Origin: JBASEY01 sp964404285 | Lineage (GTDB): Bacteria > CSSED10-310 | Length of the DNA: 64,000 bases | NCBI GenBank assembly: GCA_964404285.1 | Contig: CAYOJK010000013.1 | Span: 1-64,000, forward strand | Direction of reading: 5' to 3' | Shown here: one piece after another, positions 29,000-39,600 of the stretch | Numbering within the stretch: position 1 is the stretch's first letter | Layout of the letters: every line of letters starts with the position of its first letter | Notes under the pieces: generated by a model | Databases searched by the model: none | Told to the model about the DNA's origin: nothing | What the model saw: only the letters and a program-made list of their open reading frames with translations | Program-made: the position numbers and the translations under genes

Positions 29000-30241
29000 T
29001 CAGTGAAACAGCCGCAGTGTTTTTCTCAACAGATTCAGCGCCGCTATGGCAAAGCGTTGCTTATTCAATCTTCTATTGATGTTGAACAGGATTTTTTCGT
29101 GCGAGGTGCCTTTGGAACTGGCGACAGCGACATAAGCAAGGCCAAGAGGTTTAGTTTTAGTTGCTCCACCTGGCCCGGCAATCCCTGTTGTCGAGACGCC
29201 GAAGTCGGTTTTCATTCGGTTACGAACACCTTCTGCCATCGCACGGGCGACCTCAGCGCTGACAGCGCCGTATTCATCGAGTTTATCGCCTGAAACCCCC
29301 AGCCACTCCTGTTTGACAATATTGCTGTAGCTAATAACACCGCCGATAAAACATTTGGAGCTTCTGGTCACGTTGGTCAACATATCCCCCACCAGGCCGC
29401 CGGTACAGCTTTCAGCGGTGGAAACGGTCATTTTCAGCCTACGAAGTTCGGAGACGACGATTTCTTCCATCGACTCATCGCCCAAGGTGACGATCCATTC
29501 ACCGATATCTTCCTGAGTAATTTTAAGGGCTTGTTGCATGCGGCGTTCAGCTTCTGCTTTATTATCATCACGCACAGTCAGCCGCACTTCTACGCCTAGC
29601 ACGCTGGGTAACACTGCTACATCGGCGAGTTTTCTGACGGTTTCCAGTCGTGGAAACGACGTAACCAGTTTCGATTCAAAAATACCGGCTGTCTTGATCG
29701 GTTGCATCAGTATCGTTAGGTTACCTGCCTGTGTTTTGAGAAAAGGTATGACTGAGTCGATCATCATTCGTTCCATTTCGAACGGCACGCCCGGCATAGC
29801 AACCAGTATTTTTCCATTCTTTCTGAAGCAGATTCCGAATGCCGATCCATGCTCATTTCTAAACAGTTCAGCGCCGGCCGGAATCAGGCCCTGATTTTTG
29901 ACAATTTCCGGCATTTCAATTCCGCGTTTTCGATACCGGGAAAATACTTCCTCGACAATGTCTTCGTGATACTCATATTTCACACCGAAAAACCGACATA
30001 ATGCGTCTTTGGTAATATCATCGTGGGTGGGTCCAAGGCCTCCCGTCATCAGAATAATATCTGCGCGATTCCAGGCTGTTTCTAACGCGCCGACAATCCG
30101 ATCCAAGTGATCGGCGACAGATGACAACCACTGAACATCGACACTGATTTCCGTTAGAAGTCGGCCCATAAATGCTGCGTTATTATTCACCGTTCGGCCG
30201 ACCAGCAGCTCGTCGCCGATCGAAAGGATTTCAGCTTTCAA
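29000..30241 (-). CDS. cinA: CinA-family protein (NMN deamidase / ADP-ribose pyrophosphatase)
   Basis: 413 residues, the normal CinA length. The N-terminal MoCF-like domain starts MKAEILSIGDELLVGRTVNNNAAF and contains MTGGLGPTHDDITKDAL. The C-terminal PncC-type amidohydrolase domain has STAESCTGGLVGDMLT and STTGIAGPGGATKTKPLGLAYVAV. The known role in this family is pyridine-nucleotide salvage and repair. It follows the asparagine-synthase-like gene by 20 bases. Confidence 0.93.
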   Translation of the reverse strand: MKAEILSIGDELLVGRTVNNNAAFMGRLLTEISVDVQWLSSVADHLDRIVGALETAWNRADIILMTGGLGPTHDDITKDALCRFFGVKYEYHEDIVEEVFSRYRKRGIEMPEIVKNQGLIPAGAELFRNEHGSAFGICFRKNGKILVAMPGVPFEMERMMIDSVIPFLKTQAGNLTILMQPIKTAGIFESKLVTSFPRLETVRKLADVAVLPSVLGVEVRLTVRDDNKAEAERRMQQALKITQEDIGEWIVTLGDESMEEIVVSELRRLKMTVSTAESCTGGLVGDMLTNVTRSSKCFIGGVISYSNIVKQEWLGVSGDKLDEYGAVSAEVARAMAEGVRNRMKTDFGVSTTGIAGPGGATKTKPLGLAYVAVASSKGTSHEKILFNINRRLNKQRFAIAALNLLRKTLRLFH

Positions 30242-30261
30242 CGATTTGTCCTCCGCTGATG

Positions 30262-31809
30262 CTATGTAAACAACGAATCAACCATCGCCGGAGTGATCAA
30301 TCGGAACAAAACCCGATGGTGATCAGCTCCAGCCAGGTGCTCAGTCCAGAGCTTTTTGACTATAGCATCATCTACCAGCCCGCAAAAGCTTTGATGTGCC
30401 TTTTGCACAAAAGGCTCGATAAAACTTCTCTCTTTACGAAGCCATTGGGCATAGTTTTGGACATATTTGTCAGCCCGCTGTCTCATCAAGCGCTTTCGGA
30501 TTCCAGATAACAACATACTGGAAAAACATGGCTGCATCATAGCGCCGCTAGGGTATAGAGGCACGGATAAAAGCTTCGGTTTACTCCGACGGATTATCTC
30601 ACAATGCAGCTTTGGACCGGCACGTACTCCGGGTGGGAGCGCCCGAACATGCTGCACGTAATCGTATTCCAGAAAAGGCAGCTCCAGGGAAAAATAAGAT
30701 CCCCAAATAACCGAGCCAAATACGGAAAATGACCGAAGTCGGTCGCGTAGATAGAATTCGTCGTTCCAAGCAATAGGGTGTTGATAGAGCGCACAATCCG
30801 CCGCACGACAGTAGCGGTCCAGATAATTTTGACGACATGTTTCGCGTATTGAAGCCGCATCAGGAGTTAACAACGACGCATACCGATTCTTTTTGCTACC
30901 GGTTTGGAGAACAAGGATGTTCTGTGCTACCTGTTCAACAGAGGGATACTTGGTATTATTGGAGTCCACTTTCCAAAATACACGACCGTATTCCCCATTC
31001 GTTCCGGGGATGGCAATTCCGATTGATAAACGTTTTAAATCTTTCAACGGATGGATTGCGTGACTGTGGTCCAAGCTGACCATACCACCGGTAAGGCGGA
31101 GAATATTGACATAATGACGCTCAAGATATTGCGAAGTAAACGGCATGGGGTAATGATTCAGCCCAAGCATCCGGGCGATTTTAGACGCTTGAATGACTTC
31201 TGGATGTGAGGCCTTACCACGCGTATAAGCTCGAATACCTGGCGTATCGACCAGACTGGAAGCAATAGTTCTGGAATCGATGCCGCCGGTCAACGGTAGC
31301 CATCCGGTAGGCTTGTTCACTGTGCGCGTCTGTAACGTTTGAATAAAAACATCCGCCGTTGTGTCGATAGTCGTCGCCCCATAATCGGTTATTTGATCTG
31401 TCCATTCTGAGTGGATTTCTTCAAGTGTTATTTTATGGCTATCTCCTGCCGGTAGCCTTTCAATTTGAGAAAACAATGTATGTACACCGGCCGTATTGCC
31501 AAACAACAGCAATTCCAATCGGCCTTCCAGCGATGGCGATAGAGTGTCTATTTTGCCGGCAACGTCAGCAAACTTTGAGCTCAGAATCAAGTTTTTTCCA
31601 TTACGACCGACAAAAATCGGACGAGCGCCATAGCCTCCCTGCCTTATCGTTATGGAACCATCACCGTAATTATTTTTTACACGGATTGACCAGGGGTGTT
31701 TTTCCGGGTACGGGTCATTGCTCATTTCCTCGGTCAGAATTAACGTGTCAAGCATCAAGATATCCTCAATTGGACCAATGTTAAACGACAGTGCCTGAAT
31801 TATAAACAA
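30262..31809 (-). CDS. Asparagine-synthase-like protein lacking the glutaminase cysteine
   Basis: 515 residues. The C-terminal half has the ATP-pyrophosphatase loop PLTGGIDSRTIASSL, typical of asparagine synthetase B-type synthetase domains. The N-terminal half resembles the glutaminase fold only loosely (NPxxARPIFVGRNGKNLILSS-like strand order), and no Cys follows the initiator Met, so it probably cannot use glutamine. Such relatives often amidate or modify peptides or sugars rather than make asparagine. The substrate is unknown. It is upstream of cinA. Confidence 0.75.
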   Translation of the reverse strand: MFIIQALSFNIGPIEDILMLDTLILTEEMSNDPYPEKHPWSIRVKNNYGDGSITIRQGGYGARPIFVGRNGKNLILSSKFADVAGKIDTLSPSLEGRLELLLFGNTAGVHTLFSQIERLPAGDSHKITLEEIHSEWTDQITDYGATTIDTTADVFIQTLQTRTVNKPTGWLPLTGGIDSRTIASSLVDTPGIRAYTRGKASHPEVIQASKIARMLGLNHYPMPFTSQYLERHYVNILRLTGGMVSLDHSHAIHPLKDLKRLSIGIAIPGTNGEYGRVFWKVDSNNTKYPSVEQVAQNILVLQTGSKKNRYASLLTPDAASIRETCRQNYLDRYCRAADCALYQHPIAWNDEFYLRDRLRSFSVFGSVIWGSYFSLELPFLEYDYVQHVRALPPGVRAGPKLHCEIIRRSKPKLLSVPLYPSGAMMQPCFSSMLLSGIRKRLMRQRADKYVQNYAQWLRKERSFIEPFVQKAHQSFCGLVDDAIVKKLWTEHLAGADHHRVLFRLITPAMVDSLFT

Positions 31810-32275
31810 GACGAAAACGATTTACAACAAAATATTTTCAATATGAAACCTATGCTCTTAAGGGTTTGATTTTTCTGTAGATAAAATAACAGTAAAATTT
31901 GGGTAGCGTGCAGAATGATTTGGCTTTGTACATATTCTTGATGCATGTAAAAAGTAATTTTTCAGGAAATCGATGTTGTGTTTTCAAAACTTTTCGAAGG
32001 GTATTCGGGCTCAAACTAAGGTTTTTACTCTTGCTTCATTCTTGCTTTTTGAAGTAAGAGAGATGTTAATCATGTTGGGGCCAAAAAGTGGGAGAAGTTT
32101 TATTTAAAAGATAAAATAATCAGACCAATAAAGGTTTAAATAACGAGACAATTAAATGGAAAAAATTCTACATTATATTTCAGAATAAACACTGTCTTTT
32201 ACAATTATTGTTGATAGAGTTTAGTATTTATGATCGTATATAGAATCGGAATTTTCAGGTTGGAAAGGTGGTTAT
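31810..32275. other. AT-rich intergenic region, nothing recognised
   Basis: 466 bases between divergent genes, strongly AT-rich, with no repeats of the families seen elsewhere and no open frame of note. It must contain promoters for the asparagine-synthase-like and alkaline phosphatase genes. Confidence 0.5.
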
Positions 32276-33925
32276 ATGATCGTATGTACAATTAAAAAAC
32301 GCTTGCGGATGATGCGATTAACACTGATTTTATTTGTCCTGTTGTGTTCCGGTTGTGCTTGTAAACTAATTAGTGAGCAACCGCAGCCTGTTCGCAATGT
32401 TATTTTGATTATCGGTGATGGGATGGGTTACCCGGCAGTGGGTCTATTGCGCAGTTATGCCAGATATGCGCCGGAATCCATCTACAGCGCGCAAAACGGT
32501 GTCTGTTGGCTGGAACAGGTAGCGGTAAATGGGCGCCAATATATTCAATTTACTGAACCTTATGGAGCGCTAATAACTGATTCCGCGGCATCCGGAACGC
32601 AATTGGCCGGGGGTAAGCCGGCGTTAACCGGCGTCATCGGTGGCGACCATCAGGGCAATCCGGTTCAAACGGCGCTGGAAGCAGCAAAAAAAAATGGTAA
32701 AACGACAGCGCTAGTCTCAGATACCAGAATTACACATGCCACACCCGCGGTTTTTGCCGCTCATGTTCCGGATCGTGGTATGGAAGACACGATTGCTGAA
32801 CAGCTTATCCTGTCTGAGACGCGACCGGATATCATGTTTTCCGCCGGATTGCATAATTTTTTGCCGCAATCGTTTAATGATCCGGAATCCGATATCCGTC
32901 AGCAGTTAGTCGATAAATGGAATATCGATCCTCGTGTCCGTTCAAAACGAACTGATGACCGTGATTTGCTAGCCGAGGCAGTAACGGTTGGACAATACAC
33001 GGTTATTTTAGATAAAAATGGTCTTGAAGCTGTAGATAAGCCACCAGTATTAGGTCTTTTCGGCTCATCCGGCATGCCGGACGCCATTGTCGAAAAACAG
33101 GAACGGGACAATCCTTCCAGACAATGGCCGACTCTGGACGAGATGACGCTTCGCGCCCTGGAACTGGCCTCTGCGAATCCGAAAGGTTTTTTCTTGATGG
33201 TCGAAGCCGGCCAGATCGACTGGGCAGCGCATTATAACGATGCCGGGATGCTGTTGAATGAAATGATCCGATTGGACCGTGTTGTCGAGACGGTTTACAC
33301 TTGGGCAGAAGGCCGTGACGACACCGTTATCATCATAACGGCGGATCATGATACCGGTGGTTATGCGATGGCTTATTCAAATGCTCTCAATCCACCTGAG
33401 CCAGTTGTCTTGCCGGGTTCACTTTTTTCCAATCGTGAGTATGTACCCACTAGTAATTACGGTGATTACGCTGTTTTAGACACGTTATATAATCAACCAA
33501 TCGGCTATTCTGAGTTGATTTATGAGTTTCTGCTGCTCGGTGAAGCTGAGCGCACCCCTGATTCGTTGGCCGCATTGGCGGATGAACGACTGGGTATCAC
33601 GCTCTCCCCCACCGACGCCGAACGGATTTTGAGAGAACGGCCGGATCCATTTGCACGTAACCGTAACACCCAAACTGACATCCGTATGGTACCGGACATG
33701 GGTGATAGTCAGATTTATTATAGAGGGACTATCAGGATGCTGTGTGGTTTACTGGCGCGCAAGACCGGCATTGATAAAAATATCACGTGGTCATGTGGAA
33801 CGCATACGGCGGCTCCGGTGCCGTTGATCGTGCTCGGCCCTGAATCAGCGCAGGATTTATTTTCGTCGGTGATGCATTCGACGGATACCGGAAGAGCGAT
33901 GATCCGTTTGGTCAGCGCTGAGTGA
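32276..33925 (+). CDS. Alkaline phosphatase (PhoA superfamily), lipoprotein
   Basis: 549 residues. A lipoprotein-type signal ends LFVLLCSGC near residue 27, so it is probably anchored on the periplasmic face of a membrane. Metal-site and nucleophile motifs are in order: NVILIIGDGMGYPA, TDSAASGT (Ser nucleophile), THATPAVFAAHV, VEAGQIDWAAHYND, IIITADHDTGGY and CGTHTAAPVPLIVLGP. It hydrolyses phosphate monoesters. The ribosome-binding site is GGAAAGGTGG. It stands alone, and no Pho-box-like repeat was identified. Confidence 0.92.
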   Translation: MIVCTIKKRLRMMRLTLILFVLLCSGCACKLISEQPQPVRNVILIIGDGMGYPAVGLLRSYARYAPESIYSAQNGVCWLEQVAVNGRQYIQFTEPYGALITDSAASGTQLAGGKPALTGVIGGDHQGNPVQTALEAAKKNGKTTALVSDTRITHATPAVFAAHVPDRGMEDTIAEQLILSETRPDIMFSAGLHNFLPQSFNDPESDIRQQLVDKWNIDPRVRSKRTDDRDLLAEAVTVGQYTVILDKNGLEAVDKPPVLGLFGSSGMPDAIVEKQERDNPSRQWPTLDEMTLRALELASANPKGFFLMVEAGQIDWAAHYNDAGMLLNEMIRLDRVVETVYTWAEGRDDTVIIITADHDTGGYAMAYSNALNPPEPVVLPGSLFSNREYVPTSNYGDYAVLDTLYNQPIGYSELIYEFLLLGEAERTPDSLAALADERLGITLSPTDAERILRERPDPFARNRNTQTDIRMVPDMGDSQIYYRGTIRMLCGLLARKTGIDKNITWSCGTHTAAPVPLIVLGPESAQDLFSSVMHSTDTGRAMIRLVSAE

Positions 33926-34109
33926 AGAGATTCGGCGTATTGGAGTGTAGAAGATTAAGCTTTGTATCGAAAACTCAAAAACAACCAGGACATAAGCGAT
34001 AAAATCAGGATTTGGTTTAGCCGAATAGGAGAATAAAACATCTTGACCTGGTGATTCCGATGTGGTTTATTCATACCGCTACGATTGTAAGGAACGATCG
34101 ATAGCAGGC

Positions 34110-34182
34110 GCCAATGTAGCTCAGATGGCAGAGCAGCTGATTCGTAATCAGCAGGTCAGGGGTTCGAGTCCCCTCATTGGCT
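34110..34182 (+). tRNA. tRNA-Thr (anticodon CGT)
   Basis: Cloverleaf: acceptor GCCAATG (34110-34116) pairs with CATTGGC (34175-34181); D arm GCTC...GAGC; anticodon stem GCTGA/TCAGC with loop TTCGTAA, anticodon CGT; T arm AGGGGTTCGAGTCCCCT. CCA is not encoded. This is the only tRNA I found. Confidence 0.93.
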
Positions 34183-34231
34183 TCAATAAAGTCAAAGGCG
34201 GTTGGGTGTCTTTTATTATACGGTTTTTTCT

Positions 34232-35920
34232 TTATTTATTTACTTTTTTTCTCTTCCCATATTGTACCAGCAAATCAAAGATTTTACTCCGACCTTCGTA
34301 TGATGCCCATTTTATGGCAGTCCAACCCTCGTTATCTTGTATATTTACATCAGCGCCCTTGTTTAATAAAAGCTTGACAACATCGAGTAAACCTAATCTT
34401 GATGCCCACATTAGGGCGGTTTTACCGTCATTGTCTTGTATATTCACCTCAGCATCGTTGTCTAACAGCAGCTTAACAACATCATGATGACCACGCAATG
34501 TCGCCAATATAAGGGCAGTATCATTGTAGTTATTTTTCATATTAACATCAGCGCCGCTGTCTAACAGGCGCTTGACAACGTCACTATAACCATACATCGA
34601 TGCCGACATCAGGGCAGTTGTACCATCTTTATCTTGTATATTCGCATCAGCGCCGTTGTCTAACAGGCGCTTAACGACGTCAAGATGACCGCCGTTTAAC
34701 GCCAACATTAAGGCAGTAAAACCTTTGTTAGTTTGTACGTTCACGTCTGCGTCGATGCTTAATAAAAGCTTAACAAGACTGAGTTTACCATCCTGTGATG
34801 CATAGATTAGGGCAGTGCGATAGTAGTCATTTTGTAAATCTACTTCTGCGCCGTTGTCTAATAGAAGCTTAGCGATGTCAAGATGACCGCCCCTTAATGC
34901 CGACATTAGGGCGCTAAAATCTTGATTACTTTTCATATTCACATCTGCGCCGTAGTCTAATAAAAGCTTAACAACGTCAATACGGCCACGGTTTGATGCC
35001 AACATCAGGGCATTATGACCACTGTTAGTTTTCATATTTACATTAGCGTCCCCGTTTAGCAAAAGTTTGACAACATCAGAATGACCAAACTGGGATGCCC
35101 ATGTCAGGGTGCTATCTCCAAAGTTATTTTGCATATTTACATCTGCGCCGAAGTCCAATAAAAGCTTAGCAACATCAATGTGTTCACTTCTTAAGGCCGA
35201 TATTAAGGCAGTGCTACCAAATTTATCTTGCATATTCATATCAGCGCTCTTATTTAACAATTGCTTAACTATGTCAAGATGGCCATTGTCTGATGCAAAC
35301 AGTAGGGCTGTATAACCGCCGTTATCTTGAATATTCACCTCAGCGCCCTTGTTTATTAAAAGCTTGACAATGTCATGGCGCCCCATCATCGATGCCCCCA
35401 TTAAGGCAGTAGAACCGTTGTTATCTTTCATATTCACATCAGCGCCGCTGTCTAACAGTAACTTAACAATGTCAAGATGGTCATTGCCTGATGCAAACAG
35501 TAGGGCTGTATAACCGCCGTTATCTTGAATATTCACGTCAGCGTCCTTGTTTAATAAAAGCTTGACAATGTCATGGCGCCCCATCATCGATGCCCCCATT
35601 AAGGCAGTAGAACCGTTGTTATCTTTCATATTCACATCAGCGCCGCTGTCTAACAGTAACTTAACAATGTCATGATGACCCAATAGTGATGCCGACATCA
35701 GGTCAGTAGAACCGTGGCTGTTATCTTGTATATTCACCTCGGTACCGTCTGACGAAACGGTTTCAATACCTGGCAGGTTACCGAGCCGTCTAGCTGATGT
35801 CATTCTTTTGCTTGCTTCACTACCTTCATGTTTTGTTTCTCTGCCAAGAGTGCCGGATACAAAGGTAAACAAGGCTATTGCGAGCAACACCGCTGTTTTG
35901 AAGCTCTTTAATGTGCACAT
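34232..35920 (-). CDS. Secreted ankyrin-repeat protein (15 repeats)
   Basis: 562 residues: a signal peptide (MCTLKSFKTAVLLAIALFTF, cleavage near SGT), a short linker, then fifteen 33-residue ankyrin repeats (pattern G-x-TALM-x-AS-x2-GH-x-DVVKLLL-x2-GADVN) to the C-terminus. Ankyrin solenoids bind other proteins. Export suggests a periplasmic or surface interaction partner. Repeats 1-2 and 3-4 are nearly identical at DNA level over ~100 bases with a 198-bp offset, a recent tandem duplication. The ribosome-binding site AGGAGG is present. A shorter paralogue with the same promoter and signal peptide is at 40183-40764. Confidence 0.92.
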   Translation of the reverse strand: MCTLKSFKTAVLLAIALFTFVSGTLGRETKHEGSEASKRMTSARRLGNLPGIETVSSDGTEVNIQDNSHGSTDLMSASLLGHHDIVKLLLDSGADVNMKDNNGSTALMGASMMGRHDIVKLLLNKDADVNIQDNGGYTALLFASGNDHLDIVKLLLDSGADVNMKDNNGSTALMGASMMGRHDIVKLLINKGAEVNIQDNGGYTALLFASDNGHLDIVKQLLNKSADMNMQDKFGSTALISALRSEHIDVAKLLLDFGADVNMQNNFGDSTLTWASQFGHSDVVKLLLNGDANVNMKTNSGHNALMLASNRGRIDVVKLLLDYGADVNMKSNQDFSALMSALRGGHLDIAKLLLDNGAEVDLQNDYYRTALIYASQDGKLSLVKLLLSIDADVNVQTNKGFTALMLALNGGHLDVVKRLLDNGADANIQDKDGTTALMSASMYGYSDVVKRLLDSGADVNMKNNYNDTALILATLRGHHDVVKLLLDNDAEVNIQDNDGKTALMWASRLGLLDVVKLLLNKGADVNIQDNEGWTAIKWASYEGRSKIFDLLVQYGKRKKVNK

Positions 35921-35943
35921 ATTACAGCCTCCTGTTTTCGTGG

Positions 35944-35974
35944 ATTATCTTATATCTCCCTTAGCCTATGTCAA
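35944..35974 (-). promoter_or_regulatory. Probable promoter of the ankyrin gene, duplicated at 40788
   Basis: On the minus strand TTGACA (35969-35974) is followed after 16 bases by TAAGAT (35947-35952), or after 19 by GATAAT. The whole ~65-base upstream block is conserved before the second ankyrin gene (40788-40818), which supports function. Confidence 0.5.
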
Positions 35975-36672
35975 CAACTTTGCCTACTGCGGTCATTTAC
36001 GATGGATTTCCTTATGTGGAACTTGACTTTCTGCAACAAAGATCCCACTAATTTCAAGGAGTATTTACTGTCGGGTTTGTGGCTTCATTTTGAGGATGTG
36101 TATATTTTGGTCGAGATTAGCGTGTTGACATTATCATACAACACAAAAATTTCGTATTTTCATGACATAAATATTACACATATTCAATTGCTTTAATCTT
36201 TTTTAGAAGAGCAAAATAACCGGTATTTTTGCATTTTTCGGATACAATTATTAATCTTGTTTTTCATTTAACCATTCAAAATAGGTATTCAGCCCAAATC
36301 AAACTCCTAGACATTCGTCTTTCTTGACATCCCAACTCCATTGAAAAATAATTATTAGTAAAACGTTATCATTGGGATATTAAGAACTTGTGGGAATACC
36401 AGATTGAGTTCGTAAGCTATAGCAAAGGGGTGGGGGCAGCGCTGATTTGCGCTTTATATATTTGATGCAGGCGTAAATACTCTTTTATTTACAAACTGAT
36501 TTCTGAGCCATATTGCAGAATTGGGTGATCACGAAATGGATGTTGAAAAAATGGTCTCAGAGACTTGACCTAATAATAGGTTTTCTTTATGCTAAATCTA
36601 TGAAAAGAATAAAAGGCTTTTTATACAAGCGCCTTGTTTTATTGGTTATACAATTCAAGAAGGGGAATCATT
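35975..36672. other. Long AT-rich intergenic region
   Basis: About 700 bases between divergent genes. Small open frames here (for example from 36002 and 36513) have no good ribosome-binding sites or recognisable products and are left out. No dispersed repeats of the GGGGACAGAC type are present. It contains the promoter of the Kelch protein gene at 36673, not identified. Confidence 0.5.
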
Positions 36673-39600
36673 ATGAGAAAAATATTTATGGTAACGTTGC
36701 TGGGGGTGTTGCTTACTCCAGTTTTATCGGCACAAATAAACATGACCATAGGTAGCGCCGAGTGTTTACCGGTGGTAGATGGCTTACCCTGGCAGCATAG
36801 ATGGGACTACAGCGAGGCCCATTATGGTATCCCTTCGTCGGCTTTAGCGCCTATATCAGGGACGTATCCGATCACTATCGATAAAATCGGCTGGGTTTAC
36901 TGCACCAGTGAACTACTGACAGAAAATTATTCGTTGAATATCTACATGGATGAAGCGCCGGATACTTACGATCTGGGTAGCTTATGCACAACGCCATACA
37001 ACAATACGAATTTGGTTGCATCCGGAAAAACGTTAACGGAAACAAGCCCGTATGTCTTCATGTTGACGTTGGATACGCCGTTTATCTATACACCAGGCAA
37101 TGCGCTGATCATCTCTGTTTGCGATACTTTAACAGGACATACAGATAATTTTCCGTGCTGGGCTGCAAATTGGTTTACCGGCAATGGTTTTTTCCGCTCC
37201 AGTGACTCGATCGCCAATGATTGTGACATGTTAACCGATGAAGGCGACTATAACGAATGTACAAACTCGTGGGCAACGACGGTTTTCTCATGCGCTTCCA
37301 CCGGAAATGTTTATGAACTTGAAATGCTGTCTCCCGATGGAATCGACGGAGCGACCGGGACAGTGGAACCAGCGCCCGACGTTCACTCATTTTTCGAAGG
37401 AGCATCTATATCTATCGCTGCTTACCCTGCTTTCGCTTCAGATTTTGATTACTGGGAACTCGATGGAGCCTGGTTCTCGGGTGAGCTGGAGGAAACAGTA
37501 CTGATGGACGCTGATCACACCCTTCAGGCGTTTTTCAAACCGACCACAGCTCTGAGTTTGCCGTTCAGTGAAGATTTTTCAGGTGTTCCAGAAGGAGAGT
37601 TACCGGCTAATTGGACAGAAGCCCCTAGTCATTCTTATTGTGGTGTTAGCAATACGAATGAAGCCGGCGGTATCACGCCTGAAATGAAGTTTAGCCCCTC
37701 CACTTTCCTTTTTAACTCAATTCGCTTGATCACCCCGAAAATCGACGGGAACGCAGTTCCTGATATTCTTTTGACTTTCAAACACTTTACCGCATGCGCT
37801 TCTAGCTCCCCATTTCATTTGCACGTTCAGACATCGATTGACAACGGCGTGACCTGGGTTAATCGCTATAGTCTTGAAGTACAGCAAAATATAGGGCCGG
37901 AGACTGTTACAATTGAACTCGATGACCTGGTCGGCAAAGAATTCCATGTTTCCTTTGTTTTTGACGGGTTTGTTGTGAATTCATCAAAATGGCACATCGA
38001 TGATGTCGTTATAATTAGTGATTACAAAGGTCTGTTGAAAGGTGTGGTCACGAATGATCGGGAACCTATTGAAGGCGCAGTTATAACTGTTGTTGAAACA
38101 GGGATTTCTGCTGTGACAGGACCGACTGGGGAATATGAGCTTCGACACAGGGAGGGAAATTTTACCATCGAGTGCAAAGCTCCTGGTCATTATAGCGAGA
38201 TCGCTCCGGCTGTCGAGATAATTAAAAACGATGTGGTTTACCTGGATTTCTGCTTAACCTATCCGTTGGCGAATATTCACCCGACGAGCTTTTCCGTTGA
38301 ACAGTATCTTGGCGAATCAACCGATGAATACCTGTATGTGGAGAACATCGGAACGGGTCCGCTCGATTTTAGAATCAATATCGATTACTCGAACAAAAAA
38401 AGAAGTTCGCGGGGCATTGGAGACTGGTTGGCGTTGTCGCCGATTGCCACATTAGTTGATAGCCCTTCGAGCTGTTTTGGCGATGGTAAATTTTTTGTGA
38501 TTGGAGGAACAGTTGCCGGCGCTCAAACAATATTCAATGCTATCCAAATCTATGATACGCTGCTGGGCACATGGTCGGAAAGTTCTCCTATGATAGAGCC
38601 GGTTTATAACTCCGTCGCAGAGTATTATGAGGGGAAGGTATATGTCATCGGTGGAACTACCTCGGTTCTTTTTCAAACTTCGGACACTGTTCAGATTTAT
38701 GATGTCTCATCCGATACCTGGTCAAAGGGGGCGAGCATGCCGACACCACGCACAGGCGCTTCTAGTGGTTTGATCGACGGAAAAATTTATTCGCTCTGTG
38801 GTTCCACCAGCAGCGCTTACCCACCAGAAAACGTCGCGTATGAGTATGATATTGCCGATAATACCTGGGCAACTCTCACCAGTGGACCGATTGGAGGTGA
38901 AACAGTTATTTCGCACGGCGGCGGATGTGCCTTCAACGGTAGAATTTATGTCGGTGGCCATCCCGCTACCTACAACCAGTTTTATGAATTTGACCCGGCG
39001 GGTGGTGGAGCCTGGACGGCCAAAGCGATGATACCTGATGATCTGGGCGGTTATAAGCTACGTATGGTAGGCCTTGAAACGGAAGGCTTCATCTTGGCTG
39101 TAGGCAGCTACGACGATGACGATGGGCCCACCGGCTCGACATGGAGCTATGATCCTGAAACAGACACCTGGACAAATCTCGATAAACCCATGACAACAGC
39201 AGTTGTAGGCGGCGCATGCGCTGCTGGATACGGCAAAATCTATTATTATGGCGGATACGGCAGAAGTGATCATCTTGAACCCGCTCCGTTTATGATGAAC
39301 ACGTTTTATGATCCTTTTTGGTTATCAGCAGATATCATTTGGGGAAGTGTCGATCCGGGTGATGCCAAAATTGTGACATTGACGTTCGATGCCGATGAGG
39401 TGTCGTTGCCTGGCATGTACTCCACCGAACTGGCGATCATTCACAATACCGATGATGGAACCCTATTGACAATTCCTGCGACAATGCTTGTCAAATCAGG
39501 GTGTGACTATCTGGGAAGCCGTTTGGCGATTTCCCAAGAAGACCCGTTCCGAGCCGGCGACATGTTCTGGCTGAAATGCCATGTCTGCAACAATACCGTT

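Noticed and set aside
34300..35720. Regular ~99-bp repeats as a CRISPR array
   Set aside because: The period is 33 codons of ankyrin repeats inside a long open frame. There are no identical direct repeats with unique spacers and no cas genes.
36513..36755. Short ORF upstream of the second Kelch gene
   Set aside because: It is in another frame over the Kelch start. The Kelch frame has a signal peptide and ribosome-binding site.
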